A stretch of DNA of 64,000 nucleotides from Pseudomonadota bacterium (GTDB lineage: Bacteria > Pseudomonadota > Gammaproteobacteria > Burkholderiales > Gallionellaceae), in NCBI GenBank assembly GCA_021800795.1, contig JAJYYO010000004.1, forward strand, positions 1 to 64,000, in the 5' to 3' direction. This document shows, piece after piece, positions 8,946 to 17,326 of the stretch (position 1 is the stretch's first letter; the number at the start of each line of letters is the position of its first letter). The translations under genes were made by a program, and so were the position numbers. Below the pieces are notes generated by a model. It was not told the DNA's origin. It ran no database searches and was given only the letters and a program-made list of their open reading frames with translations.

Positions 8946-9338
8946 ATGACAGTTAGTTATAACTACGGAACAGGTCGTCGCAAGAGTGCGGTGGCGCGTG
9001 TATTCATCAAGGCTGGCAAGGGCGATATCGTGGTAAACGACAAGCCTGTCGATATTTATTTTTCCCGTGAAACCGGCCGCATGATCGTGCGTCAACCGCT
9101 GAATCTGACCGAAACACTGGGTCAGTTCGATATCATGGTCAACGTATCCGGCGGCGGTGAAAACGGCCAGGCGGGTGCAGTGCGTCACGGCATTACCCGT
9201 GCACTGATCGACTACAACGCGGATTTCAAACCCGTGTTGAAGGCGGCAGGTCTGGTGACACGCGATGCGCGTGAAGTCGAACGTAAGAAAGTGGGCTTGC
9301 GTAAAGCGCGCCGCAGGAAGCAATTCTCCAAACGTTAA
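8946..9338 (+). CDS. rpsI: 30S ribosomal protein S9
   Basis: A 130-residue protein with the S9 signature [19 protein letters not shown] near the start, [19 protein letters not shown] in the middle, and the basic tail ending in KQFSKR that reaches the P-site tRNA. It follows rplM after 2 bases, the usual bacterial pairing, and is followed by an intrinsic terminator. Confidence 0.97.
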   Translation: MTVSYNYGTGRRKSAVARVFIKAGKGDIVVNDKPVDIYFSRETGRMIVRQPLNLTETLGQFDIMVNVSGGGENGQAGAVRHGITRALIDYNADFKPVLKAAGLVTRDAREVERKKVGLRKARRRKQFSKR

Positions 9339-9341
9339 TCC

Positions 9342-9361
9342 TGTCCCGAGCTTGTCGAAGG
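9342..9361 (+). repeat. short fragment of the TTCGACAAGCTC repeat
   Basis: The bases GTCCCGAGCTTGTCGAAGGA just after rpsI are the reverse complement of the CCTTCGACAAGCTC core that forms one arm of the longer elements at 35.1 and 45.3 kb. It is only one arm without the rest of the element, so it is either a relic or an independent short copy. Confidence 0.5.
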
Positions 9362-9377
9362 ATGTTTGTTGGATTAC

Positions 9378-9402
9378 AAAAACCGCCTTCGGGCGGTTTT
9401 TG
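9378..9402 (+). terminator. intrinsic terminator after rpsI
   Basis: The sequence AAAACCGCC-TTCG-GGCGGTTTTT forms a strong stem with a stable UUCG tetraloop and ends in a T run, about 40 bases after the rpsI stop and before argC. It should end the rplM-rpsI transcript; being A-rich on the left, it could also work on the opposite strand. Confidence 0.9.
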
Positions 9403-9437
9403 CTTTATCATACTGTGACATTTGTCTAGGAGCTGCG

Positions 9438-10466
9438 ATGATCAAAGTTGGCATAGTGGGCGGTACGGGTTATACGGGAGTCGAGCTGTTGCGCCTGCTG
9501 GCGCTGCATCCTCTTGTTTCATTGCAGGTTATCACGTCGCGTGCCGACGCGGGCACGGCGGTCAGTCAGATGTTCCCCAGTCTGCGCGGCCTGGTGGATT
9601 TGCTGTTTGTTCATCCCGATGAGGCGCATCTTGATCGCTGCGATCTGGTGTTTTTCGCGACCCCAAATGGCATTGCGATGCAGCAAACCCGTGCGCTGCT
9701 GGATGCAGGGGTAAAGGTCATCGATCTTGCCGCTGATTTTCGCCTGCAAAACATCGCATCGTGGGAGAAATGGTATGGCATGACGCATGCCTGTCCGGAT
9801 CTGGTTGGCGAAGCGGTGTACGGTTTGCCGGAAGTGAATCGCGATAAGATTAAATCCGCCCGGTTGGTCGCCAATCCGGGCTGTTATCCTACCGCCGTGC
9901 AACTGGGTTTTATTCCCTTGCTGGAGGCCGCCGTGATCGACAACGCGAGTCTGATTGCTGACGCAAAATCGGGTGTGTCGGGCGCGGGGCGTAAAGCGGA
10001 AATTTCAGCGTTGTTTGCAGAGGCGGCCGATAATTTCAAGGCCTATGGCGTGGCGGGTCACAGGCATCTTCCTGAAATCAGGCAGGGGCTGGCGGGCGTG
10101 ACCGGGAGCGAGGTCGGTCTGACTTTTGTGCCGCACCTGACTCCGTTGATACGCGGCATTCACGCCACGCTTTACGGCAAATTAACAAAAGACGTGGACT
10201 TGCAGGCCTTGTTCGAGCAGCGTTACGCGAACGAAGCCTTTGTCGATGTGATGCCCGTCGGCAGTCATCCCGAAACGCGTTCGGTGCGCGGATCGAACCG
10301 TTGCCGCATCGCCGTGCACAGGCCGCAAGGGGGCGATACGGTGGTGGTGTTGTCGGTGATCGACAATCTGGTCAAGGGTGCGGCGGGGCAGGCGGTGCAG
10401 AACATGAATATCATGTGCGGTTTCGCCGAGAATACGGCGCTGAATATTGTGCCTTTGCTGCCTTGA
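9438..10466 (+). CDS. argC: N-acetyl-gamma-glutamyl-phosphate reductase
   Basis: A 342-residue protein for the third step of arginine synthesis, the NADPH reduction of N-acetylglutamyl phosphate to the semialdehyde. The N-terminal nucleotide-binding motif is [17 protein letters not shown]. The catalytic cysteine is Cys149 in VANPGCYPT, and [11 protein letters not shown] and GHRHLPEI are further conserved blocks. The start at 9438 has an AGGAGC ribosome site 5 bases upstream; the frame is open further upstream but that part overlaps the terminator. It is the first gene after the ribosomal operon, an arrangement common in betaproteobacteria. Confidence 0.96.
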   Translation: MIKVGIVGGTGYTGVELLRLLALHPLVSLQVITSRADAGTAVSQMFPSLRGLVDLLFVHPDEAHLDRCDLVFFATPNGIAMQQTRALLDAGVKVIDLAADFRLQNIASWEKWYGMTHACPDLVGEAVYGLPEVNRDKIKSARLVANPGCYPTAVQLGFIPLLEAAVIDNASLIADAKSGVSGAGRKAEISALFAEAADNFKAYGVAGHRHLPEIRQGLAGVTGSEVGLTFVPHLTPLIRGIHATLYGKLTKDVDLQALFEQRYANEAFVDVMPVGSHPETRSVRGSNRCRIAVHRPQGGDTVVVLSVIDNLVKGAAGQAVQNMNIMCGFAENTALNIVPLLP

Positions 10467-10528
10467 GTGAGGTGATTTGCGGGCAGTCATGCTGAACGAT
10501 TCATGCATCCAGTGACGGGAGGTTGTCG

Positions 10529-11272
10529 TTGAGGGTTTGGCGGCGGGCAAAACGCAGGTTCGGCATCGCAGCGCCCCGCTTGTCGGTGCGCCCGCATGTC
10601 GTCTGGTATTTGCGCTGGAGCATGACGCTGCCGTTTGTTTTGGCAGCCCTTGTCTCGATCTGGTTTGCCTACGATAGCGGCTTGCAGTTCGCAGGTTTTC
10701 ACCGGATGGAAACACAGCGGGTGATGAGCGATTTGCAGGCAAGACTGGTTGCCCTTACGAACGAGAATGTCAGACTGGCCAAACAGCTTGCGCAATACCG
10801 GCAGCAGATTCAGATGGCGCAGGGCAGCACTCTGGAAACTGAGCGCCAGATGAAAAATTTGAACGAGGAAAATGTCCGTTTACAGGAAGACCTGAACTTT
10901 TTTCAGAATCTGACGACCGAAAACGGCAAGGAAGGCGAGTTGGCGATTCATCGACTGAGCCTGGAGCGCGACAAGATTCCCGGCGAATACCGCGTGCGCA
11001 TGCTGCTGGTGCAGAGTGGTCAGCGAGCCCGTGAATTCACAGGCGGCTACCAGCTCGTGCTGACTGAAGTGCAAAATGGCCGGAAAACGACCCGGCTATT
11101 CCCTTCCGACTTGTCAGGGCATGACCAGTTTGGGATAAATTTCAAGTATTATCAGCGTCTGGAACAGAATATCAAGTTGTCGCCGGATGTACAATTGCAA
11201 AGTATTCAGGTGCGAGTGTTCGAACATGGGGTAAGTGAGCCCAGGGTGCGGCAGAGCGTCAATCTTTCGTAA
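10529..11272 (+). CDS. coiled-coil inner-membrane protein (DUF6776-like)
   Basis: About 247 residues: a short basic cytoplasmic N-terminus, one membrane segment (about residues 30-50, LPFVLAALVSIWFAYDSG), then a heptad-rich coiled coil (MSDLQARLVALTNENVRLAKQ onwards) and a periplasmic beta-rich end. It resembles the conserved proteins placed between argC and a bactofilin gene in betaproteobacteria (I believe DUF6776). The start is probably TTG 10529, which has GGGAGG 6 bases upstream; the TTG at 10523 is too close to that site. The next gene starts 10 bases after its stop, suggesting a joint role with the bactofilin in envelope or cytoskeletal organisation, an inference. Confidence 0.65.
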   Translation: MRVWRRAKRRFGIAAPRLSVRPHVVWYLRWSMTLPFVLAALVSIWFAYDSGLQFAGFHRMETQRVMSDLQARLVALTNENVRLAKQLAQYRQQIQMAQGSTLETERQMKNLNEENVRLQEDLNFFQNLTTENGKEGELAIHRLSLERDKIPGEYRVRMLLVQSGQRAREFTGGYQLVLTEVQNGRKTTRLFPSDLSGHDQFGINFKYYQRLEQNIKLSPDVQLQSIQVRVFEHGVSEPRVRQSVNLS

Positions 11273-11282
11273 GGGGGAAAGT

Positions 11283-11687
11283 TTGTTCAACAAGAAACAC
11301 AGCAAGCCACAGAACCGGATTGATACGCTGATAGGGGCTGGCGCAGTCATCGACGGCAATGTGAGTTTCAGCGGCGGAATGCGCATTGATGGACGGGTCA
11401 ATGGCAACGTCATCGCAATAGAGGGCAAGCCGAGTACGCTGGTATTGAGCGAGCAAGGCAGCATCAAGGGTGAAATAGCCGTCACGCATCTGGTCGTCAA
11501 TGGAGATATTTGCGGCGCAGTTTCGGCGAGTGAATATCTTGAACTTCATGCCAAGGCCAGGGTCACAGGCGACGTGCACTACAAAATTCTGGAAATACAG
11601 GTGGGCGCAATTCTTGAAGGGCGTCTGATTAACATTACTACTGCTGACCAGGATAAAGTGGTAACGCTTAAAACGAGTAACGCTTAA
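11283..11687 (+). CDS. bactofilin family cytoskeletal protein
   Basis: About 134 residues with the bactofilin (DUF583) beta-helix core: DTLIGAGAVIDGNVSFSGGMRIDGRVNGNV, then repeating short strands VLSEQGSIKGEI and HAKARVTGDVHY. Bactofilins polymerise without nucleotide into filaments that place cell-wall or polysaccharide enzymes. The start is best placed at TTG 11283, preceded by AGGGGG with 5-6 bases spacing, which gives a short basic N-terminus typical of the family. It directly follows the coiled-coil membrane protein gene. Confidence 0.88.
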   Translation: MFNKKHSKPQNRIDTLIGAGAVIDGNVSFSGGMRIDGRVNGNVIAIEGKPSTLVLSEQGSIKGEIAVTHLVVNGDICGAVSASEYLELHAKARVTGDVHYKILEIQVGAILEGRLINITTADQDKVVTLKTSNA

Positions 11688-11703
11688 TTATTAAGGAAAA
11701 ATC

Positions 11704-12069
11704 ATGAATGCAATGACTGAAGTGGCTGTAGCTGCATCGCAAGACCTGCTGGTGTTCACCGACAACGCGGCTTTCAAGGTGAAACAATTGATCGAAGAAG
11801 AAGGCAATGCCGATCTGAAACTGCGCGTATTTGTCAGCGGCGGCGGATGTTCCGGCTTCCAGTACGGTTTCACCTTCGACGAAGTGACCAACGAAGATGA
11901 CACGGTGCTGGACAAGAATGGCGTGCAACTGCTGATCGATCCAATGAGCTACCAGTATCTGGCAGGCGCGGAAATCGATTATCAGGAAGGTCTGGAAGGT
12001 TCGCAGTTCGTTATCAAGAATCCGAACGCAACCACGACCTGCGGTTGCGGTTCGTCTTTTTCGGTTTAA
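11704..12069 (+). CDS. erpA: iron-sulfur cluster insertion protein ErpA
   Basis: A 121-residue A-type carrier. The three cluster-binding cysteines are Cys49 ([11 protein letters not shown]) and Cys113/Cys115 in [11 protein letters not shown]. The sequence [16 protein letters not shown] is the usual N-terminal helix. It carries Fe-S clusters from the Isc scaffold to apo-proteins in the cytoplasm. AAGGAAAA lies upstream of the ATG. Its place after the bactofilin gene is a conserved betaproteobacterial order. Confidence 0.95.
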   Translation: MNAMTEVAVAASQDLLVFTDNAAFKVKQLIEEEGNADLKLRVFVSGGGCSGFQYGFTFDEVTNEDDTVLDKNGVQLLIDPMSYQYLAGAEIDYQEGLEGSQFVIKNPNATTTCGCGSSFSV

Positions 12070-12112
12070 TCTCTCCGGGTAAATTACCCCTTGGGATGAA
12101 GGCCGGCAATAG

Positions 12113-12140
12113 CAAGCGGCGGGGTGAGCGTAGCCGCTTG
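12113..12140. repeat. inverted repeat after erpA
   Basis: CAAGCGGC and GCCGCTTG form an 8-bp perfect stem around a 12-base loop, about 45 bases after erpA. There is no T run, so it is not a canonical intrinsic terminator; it may stabilise the 3' end of the erpA mRNA. Confidence 0.35.
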
Positions 12141-12302
12141 CGGGCGCAACACTGTTTGAATCAGAGCGGCAGAGCGGGGCGAGTGGATTCGCCCGGCATG
12201 TCTGCTGCCGCATTTTTCTCAGTAATCGTTTTCTAAGTCACCCTCGTGCCATGCGGCACGTTATAATCGCCAATTATCTTATTTGCGGGTGCAATCGCCA
12301 CC

Positions 12303-15300
12303 ATGTCACTTGCCAAGACCTACACCCTTGCTGATGTAACTCGCTGGTACAGCATGCATGAGTTGCACAAGGCCAAGGCGTATCTCAATTCAATCACCCA
12401 ATTGTCCGTACAGCCGAACAAAATCACGGCGCAGGTCAGGGGCTCGGCGAAACTGCCCTATACGGTGGAAATTCTCTTCGAGGATGATATGGCGGACAGG
12501 CCGGGCATGAGGCCGATGTGCAGTTGCCCGGTAGGCTATAAGTGCAAACACACGGCGGCCGTATTGTTGTCCGCCTTGTCCTTGCCGCGCACACCGGTAG
12601 TGAACCCGGCCTTGCTGGAGTGGGTGGAGGCGTTTCGCAAGGCTCAGGCCGCGCCTGCAAAAAGGAAAGCCAAGCCAGCGGTGCGAGCGGAGCGTTTGTG
12701 CTACGTGCTGATGAAGTCGTTTAATTCCAGCGGATATTTTGTCGCAACTTACAAGGCACGGATGTCGCCTGACGGGCAATTGTCGGGCGCGATGGAAGAG
12801 TGGAGCAATGTTGAACGCGCGCTGATCAAGCCGCCCCTGTTCGTCACCGATGAAGACTTGCCGATTTTGCGCCTGTTGTGGAAACAGCGTGAAAAATACG
12901 ACGGCAACATCGTCATGGGGCGTCAGGGCAACGAGATTTTGACCGGTTTGCTTGCGAGCGGGCGGTTCTATTGCATGGAAAGAGTCCCGGGCAATCGTTA
13001 CGTGCTGTCAGCCCCGATACGTCTCAAACAGGGTGAGGTGCGCGAGGCCCGTCTTGACTGGGGTGCGGATGAGGCAGGGCACATGGTGCCCCGTATTATT
13101 CGCAGCGGTGCGGCGGTGGTGGTATTGCCGCTGCCTGATGCGACCTGGTATCTGGATGCCAAAGCGGGTGAAATCGGCTTGCTGAAGCTGGCGCAGACAC
13201 CGGCGCAAATCGCGCAGTTGCTGAGCATGCCGCCGCTTCGGGAAATCGACGTGCCGGTGGTGTCGGAGGTGTTGCGCGAAATGGTACCCGACCTGCCGAC
13301 TCCCAGCACTTCCCGGTTGCGCACGCTGGAGGCACAATTAAAACCGCTGTTGCTGCTGGAAACCTCGGTGCCCGCGTATATGGGGCGTTTTCGCGGTTAT
13401 GGTTTCGGCACACAGGTGCGGGACTGGGCCTATGTGCGCTTTGGTTATGGTGATGCGGTCATGCCGCCCGATCATCCGGGTGAATTCGTCACGCTGCAAA
13501 GCGGGGAGACGGTGCGCGTGAAGCGCGATCTGAAGCTGGAGCAGCGCTTTCTCAAGTCGTTGGCGGGCTTCGGTCTGGAAGAAATGCCGCGTTTCGGCCT
13601 GTCGGGCGTGACGCTCGATCAGCCCGTGTATGTGCTGGAAGACGAGAAGTCGTGGCCCGGATTCATGCAGCAGATCGTGCCGCGGATGAGGGCGGCGGGC
13701 TGGGAGGTAGTGATTCCTCAGGGTTTTCGCCATCACGTGCTGGAGGTGGATGCATGGGTCGGCGAGTTCGATGAACAGGAAGACGGCTGGTTCAGTCTGA
13801 ATATGGGCATCGTGGTGAATGGTCAGCGTCTGCCTTTGGCGCCGATGCTGCACGAACTGTTCAAGACCGACCCGCGCTGGCTGGATGCCATTCTGCTGGA
13901 CAGGATGAAGAATAACGAGGCGATTGAGTTGCGGCTGCCTGAGGGAGGCGCGGTGCGTGTGCCGGCAGAGCGCGTCAAGCCGCTGGCGCGCACCCTGATC
14001 GAGTTGTTCGACGGACGTGCCGGTACCGAGGAAATCCGCCTGTCCCGTTATGACGTGGCGCGTATCGATGCGCTGGCCGGGATGGAAAGATGGCAGTTCA
14101 AGGGCGTGGGTGCGGTGGCGGGTCTGGCTGACAAGCTCAGGAATACGGCGGGGATAAAGGCGGTCGAGGCGCCAGAGGGATTCGCGCTGCAACTGCGCCA
14201 TTATCAACTGGAAGGTCTGGCATGGCTGCAATTTCTGCGTGAGCAGGGGCTGGCCGGCATTCTGGCGGATGACATGGGCTTGGGAAAAACAGCGCAGACC
14301 CTGGCGCATCTGCTGCTGGAGAAACAATCGGGGCGCATGGACAGGCCGTCCCTGGTGGTGCTTCCTACCTCATTGATTTTTAACTGGAAACGTGAGGCTG
14401 AGCGGTTTGCGCCACAGCTGAAGTTGCTTTCCCTGCACGGTAAGGAACGCGCAGACCATTTTCCGTTGATCGCCAGTCACGACGTGATTCTCACCACCTA
14501 CCCGCTGTTGTGGCGCGACGAGGCGGCATTGCTGGAGCACAATTATCATCTGCTGATTCTGGACGAGGCGCAGACGGTGAAGAATGTTTCCAGTCAGGCG
14601 GCCCAGGTGGTGCGTCGCCTGAATGCGCGGCATCGCCTCTGTCTCACCGGTACGCCGCTGGAAAACCATCTGGGCGAGTTGTGGGCGCAGTTTGACTTTT
14701 TGCTGCCGGGTTTGCTGGGCGATGCCAAATCGTTTACCAAAACCTGGCGCACCCCGATCGAAAAACACGGCAACCGGCAGCGCCGCGACCTGCTGGCGCA
14801 GCGCGTGCGGCCTTTCATCATGCGCCGTCGTAAGGAAGACGTGGCAACTGAATTGCCGCCCAAGACGCTGATTGTGCGCACAGTCGAACTGACCGGTGCG
14901 CAGCGCGATCTTTACGAGACGGTGCGCATCGCGATGGATCAGCGGGTGCGTGAAGAAATCGCCGAGAAGGGTTTTGCGCGCAGTCATATCATCATCCTCG
15001 ATGCGCTGCTCAAGCTGCGGCAGGTGTGCTGTGATCCGCGCCTGTTGAAATTGACCAGTGCCAAAAAAGTCAAGGAACGCGCCAAGCTCGATCTGCTGAT
15101 GGAAATGCTGCCGGAACTGGTCGGCGAAGACCGGCGCATTCTGGTGTTTTCGCAATTCACCTCGATGCTGGAGTTGATCGAAGAAGAGCTGGTGAAGGAA
15201 AAGCTGACCTATGTGAAACTCACCGGCGACACGCAAAATCGCGAAGAAGTGGTGCGCCGCTTTCAGGACGGCGAGGTGCCGATTTTCCTGATCAGTCTGA

Positions 15301-15605
15301 AAGCGGGCGGGGTGGGGCTGAACCTGACCACCGCTGACACGGTGATCCATTACGATCCGTGGTGGAATCCTGCCGTGGAGAATCAGGCGACCGATCGCGC
15401 GCACCGTCTGGGTCAGACCAAGAATGTGTTCGTCTATAAGCTGGTGGTGGCGGGCAGTATCGAGGAAAAAATCCTGGCGTTGCAGGAGAAGAAAGCCGAG
15501 CTGGCTGCCGGCATCCTGTCCGAGGACAGCGCGGGTCTGACCAAGTTCGGCGAGGCCGACATCGCAGCCCTGCTGGCTCCGTTGCCGAAAGACGAGGCGG
15601 AGTAG
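12303..15605 (+). CDS. SWIM zinc-finger SNF2/RapA-type helicase
   Basis: An 1100-residue protein. The N-terminus carries a SWIM zinc finger (CSCPVGYKCKHTAAVL, about residues 80-95). A long middle region lacks known motifs. The C-terminal half is an SNF2 ATPase: Walker A DDMGLGKTAQT, motif II LDEAQTVKN (DEAQ), LTGTPLENHLGELW, QFTSMLELIEE, and the final QATDRAHRLGQT. Such proteins translocate on double-stranded DNA and remodel protein-DNA complexes; HepA/RapA recycles RNA polymerase. SWIM-SNF2 proteins are widespread single genes in proteobacteria, and the partner is not known. No operon partner is evident. Confidence 0.88.
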   Translation: MSLAKTYTLADVTRWYSMHELHKAKAYLNSITQLSVQPNKITAQVRGSAKLPYTVEILFEDDMADRPGMRPMCSCPVGYKCKHTAAVLLSALSLPRTPVVNPALLEWVEAFRKAQAAPAKRKAKPAVRAERLCYVLMKSFNSSGYFVATYKARMSPDGQLSGAMEEWSNVERALIKPPLFVTDEDLPILRLLWKQREKYDGNIVMGRQGNEILTGLLASGRFYCMERVPGNRYVLSAPIRLKQGEVREARLDWGADEAGHMVPRIIRSGAAVVVLPLPDATWYLDAKAGEIGLLKLAQTPAQIAQLLSMPPLREIDVPVVSEVLREMVPDLPTPSTSRLRTLEAQLKPLLLLETSVPAYMGRFRGYGFGTQVRDWAYVRFGYGDAVMPPDHPGEFVTLQSGETVRVKRDLKLEQRFLKSLAGFGLEEMPRFGLSGVTLDQPVYVLEDEKSWPGFMQQIVPRMRAAGWEVVIPQGFRHHVLEVDAWVGEFDEQEDGWFSLNMGIVVNGQRLPLAPMLHELFKTDPRWLDAILLDRMKNNEAIELRLPEGGAVRVPAERVKPLARTLIELFDGRAGTEEIRLSRYDVARIDALAGMERWQFKGVGAVAGLADKLRNTAGIKAVEAPEGFALQLRHYQLEGLAWLQFLREQGLAGILADDMGLGKTAQTLAHLLLEKQSGRMDRPSLVVLPTSLIFNWKREAERFAPQLKLLSLHGKERADHFPLIASHDVILTTYPLLWRDEAALLEHNYHLLILDEAQTVKNVSSQAAQVVRRLNARHRLCLTGTPLENHLGELWAQFDFLLPGLLGDAKSFTKTWRTPIEKHGNRQRRDLLAQRVRPFIMRRRKEDVATELPPKTLIVRTVELTGAQRDLYETVRIAMDQRVREEIAEKGFARSHIIILDALLKLRQVCCDPRLLKLTSAKKVKERAKLDLLMEMLPELVGEDRRILVFSQFTSMLELIEEELVKEKLTYVKLTGDTQNREEVVRRFQDGEVPIFLISLKAGGVGLNLTTADTVIHYDPWWNPAVENQATDRAHRLGQTKNVFVYKLVVAGSIEEKILALQEKKAELAAGILSEDSAGLTKFGEADIAALLAPLPKDEAE

Positions 15606-15653
15606 GTTTTAAACCCAAAAGCGGGTAGCAAGTGTCTTTCTTTTTGCCTATCC

Positions 15654-15682
15654 CTCGCTCCCAAGCAGCGCGTGGGAGCGAG
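15654..15682. repeat. 10-bp perfect inverted repeat between SNF2 gene and HigBA locus
   Basis: CTCGCTCCCA (15654-15663) pairs with TGGGAGCGAG (15673-15682) around a 9-base loop. It lies between the end of the helicase gene and the convergent antitoxin gene. It is flanked by a T run on its left and an A run on its right, so in either direction the T run comes before the stem rather than after it. A terminator role is possible but not canonical. Confidence 0.4.
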
Positions 15683-15688
15683 AAAAAA

Positions 15689-15706
15689 GACAGAACAATT
15701 GTATGC
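15689..15706 (+). repeat. left copy of 18-bp direct repeat around HigBA
   Basis: GACAGAACAATTGTATGC occurs here and, identically, at 16379-16396. The two copies bracket the toxin-antitoxin pair at 15767-16307, as expected for a cassette gained or duplicated by short-homology recombination. Confidence 0.7.
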
Positions 15707-15766
15707 AGGACAGTGTTCTGTCTGCGCAGCGTTCAGCGACCAAAGGGCGTAAGGTTGGCCGACAGC

Positions 15767-16021
15767 TTATGCTGCACGAGCGGTCTCCCAGCCGGGGAAA
15801 ACGAGGACTGCAGGATGACAATGCAAGGCGCGAGCAAATACTTTTGCACGCTCAACACCTAAATTCACTCTGCCGTTTTCGATGGCAGAGATAGTGGCTT
15901 GAGGAATTCCCGTAAGCTCGGCAAGTTGGCTTTGGGTCAATTCCTGAAGTTCACGCAAAATGCGAACAGACTCACCCACCGAGACTTCAACTCTTTTTTT
16001 TGCTGGGCGAAATTCTTCCAT
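15767..16021 (-). CDS. XRE-family antitoxin of a HigBA-like pair
   Basis: An 84-residue protein with a helix-turn-helix at about residues 27-60 (ELTQSQLAELTGIPQATISA IENG region), the Cro/C1 fold used by HigA antitoxins to bind both toxin and operator. The start is MEEFRPAKK, with AGGAGG 7 bases upstream; the longer open frame would place the ribosome site inside the gene. It begins 1 base after the toxin stop, so the two are translated together, toxin first. It should neutralise the RelE-like toxin and repress the pair. Confidence 0.85.
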   Translation of the reverse strand: MEEFRPAKKRVEVSVGESVRILRELQELTQSQLAELTGIPQATISAIENGRVNLGVERAKVFARALHCHPAVLVFPGWETARAA

Positions 16022-16022
16022 A

Positions 16023-16307
16023 TCATGACCTCCTGTAATCATGGGCGGTAACTTGAATAACCTGGATCAGCAGCACGTTGGCGACAACCTGGTAAATCAC
16101 ACGCCATTGCAGGCCTAGCCGGGAAGAGCGATGGCCTTGCCATTCGCCTGACAAAGCTTCATCGTGGAAACCCTTAATAGCCCGCAATCCAGTTGGCCCA
16201 GAGATTTTGGCAATGTCCTTCCATTTCTCATACCGCTTCATAACTTCAATGGGAACGGAGCCGGAAAGCTGTTTGTCGACACGTCGATGTTCTTCAATTT
16301 CCCACAT
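16023..16307 (-). CDS. RelE/HigB-like toxin
   Basis: A 94-residue protein of the RelE/ParE fold: N-terminal helices (HRRVDKQLSGSVPIEVMKRY), then LRAIKGFHDEALSGEWQGHRSSRLGLQWRVIY and the final strands VLLIQVIQVTAHDY. The GHRSSRLG...WRVIY block is the typical RelE core, where basic residues and a late His/Tyr cleave mRNA on the ribosome. Toxin precedes antitoxin, as in HigBA. The promoter should be in the gap at 16308-16378. It is bracketed by 18-bp direct repeats. Confidence 0.82.
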   Translation of the reverse strand: MWEIEEHRRVDKQLSGSVPIEVMKRYEKWKDIAKISGPTGLRAIKGFHDEALSGEWQGHRSSRLGLQWRVIYQVVANVLLIQVIQVTAHDYRRS

Positions 16308-16378
16308 GCCGCATTATGTATATATCAATTATGATATGTCAAGCGTGCGGATTTTTTGGTGAAGCATAACGTAGAACG

Positions 16379-16396
16379 GACAGAACAATTGTATGC
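16379..16396 (+). repeat. right copy of 18-bp direct repeat around HigBA
   Basis: Identical to 15689-15706 (GACAGAACAATTGTATGC); the similarity continues imperfectly into the next four bases. It lies between the HigB-like toxin gene and the VapBC locus. Confidence 0.7.
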
Positions 16397-16525
16397 GGGA
16401 ACATGTCAGGCGTTCCTGCATAAACGGCACTTCAGGTACGCTGAGATGTGAGCGCAGTGCTTTGCGCATTCTACTTGCAAACAGAGCGGCTTTAATACTG
16501 CGTGTGGGGCAGGCCCTGTAAACTT

Positions 16526-16921
16526 TCACGCGGCAATAAAATTCGGCAACTTGGAAGCCTTTACATCGAAGGTCACCGTGGTTCGGCAGCCCAGTCGCCG
16601 ATTCTTGGCGCCAATCAGGCAATCAGCGAAATCTGCAGAGGATTCCTTCCAGATTAAAATGGCCTCTTCTATGGAAGGTTCATCTTCGAATTGAACATCG
16701 AGAGCGTCCAGCAGACCGGAGACAGCTTCGATGATCTGATTTTTCGGTATCGAATATCGGCTGCGCAACACCCATTCTGCCTCCATAAGAACCAGCTGAT
16801 TCACGAAAACGCGACGACCTGCCGCAACTTCACGCTGGATTAGTTTGCGCGCTTTTTCAAACTGAGCTTCATCGTCCTGCACGAGAAACCGAACAAGGAT
16901 GTTGGTATCTATTCCAAGCAT
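16526..16921 (-). CDS. vapC: VapC-type PIN-domain ribonuclease toxin
   Basis: A 131-residue PIN-domain protein. The acidic metal-binding residues are visible: Asp5 in MLGIDTNILVRF, Glu in VLMEAEWVL, and the late pair in SSADFADCLIGA and TVTFDVKA. PIN toxins cleave RNA, usually initiator tRNA or rRNA. It overlaps the antitoxin stop by one base (TAATG), so antitoxin and toxin are coupled in the order vapB-vapC. Confidence 0.88.
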   Translation of the reverse strand: MLGIDTNILVRFLVQDDEAQFEKARKLIQREVAAGRRVFVNQLVLMEAEWVLRSRYSIPKNQIIEAVSGLLDALDVQFEDEPSIEEAILIWKESSADFADCLIGAKNRRLGCRTTVTFDVKASKLPNFIAA

Positions 16922-17142
16922 TAGAGCGACAGTTGCTCGACTGGAACAGGTTTCCGTCCCTTCCTGTGCAGCGAGCCCGCCAAATCTGAAATACTTTTGT
17001 TCTTTACGCGCATGACGACGGTACCATCGGCCATCAATGTGAAAGTAATCCTGTCCCCCGTTTTCATTCCAAGCTCATCCCTGATTTCCTTGGGGATGGT
17101 CGTCTGCCCTTTGCTGGTTAGTGTGGCATCAGTGGTCATCAT
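16921..17142 (-). CDS. vapB: VapB-type AbrB/MazE-fold antitoxin
   Basis: A 73-residue protein with a swapped-hairpin DNA-binding domain: ATLTSKGQTTIPKEIRDELG, then GDRITFTLMADGTVVMRV, and a C-terminal tail that should wrap the toxin. Either of two consecutive ATG codons can serve as start; AGGAG lies 6 and 9 bases upstream of them. It directly precedes vapC and should autoregulate the promoter near 17150-17200. Confidence 0.87.
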   Translation of the reverse strand: MMTTDATLTSKGQTTIPKEIRDELGMKTGDRITFTLMADGTVVMRVKNKSISDLAGSLHRKGRKPVPVEQLSL

Positions 17143-17326
17143 CTGAGTCTCCTTTAATCCTTACGAATTACATTTTAGTAAGGATATAAAAAGAAGGCAA
17201 GCCATATCCGGATAATGGCATCTTGCGGCCCGGCAAACTTTCAAAATCACCGTCGTAAAGCGACAGCCTTTCAGCCAATGTTAAGCTTAAACCCTGCCCG
17301 TGAGATTAAATCCGGACTGTTGTCCT

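Noticed and set aside
13338-14327. 329-codon minus-strand ORF inside the SNF2 gene
   Set aside because: Shadow of the helicase gene with Gln/His/Arg bias.
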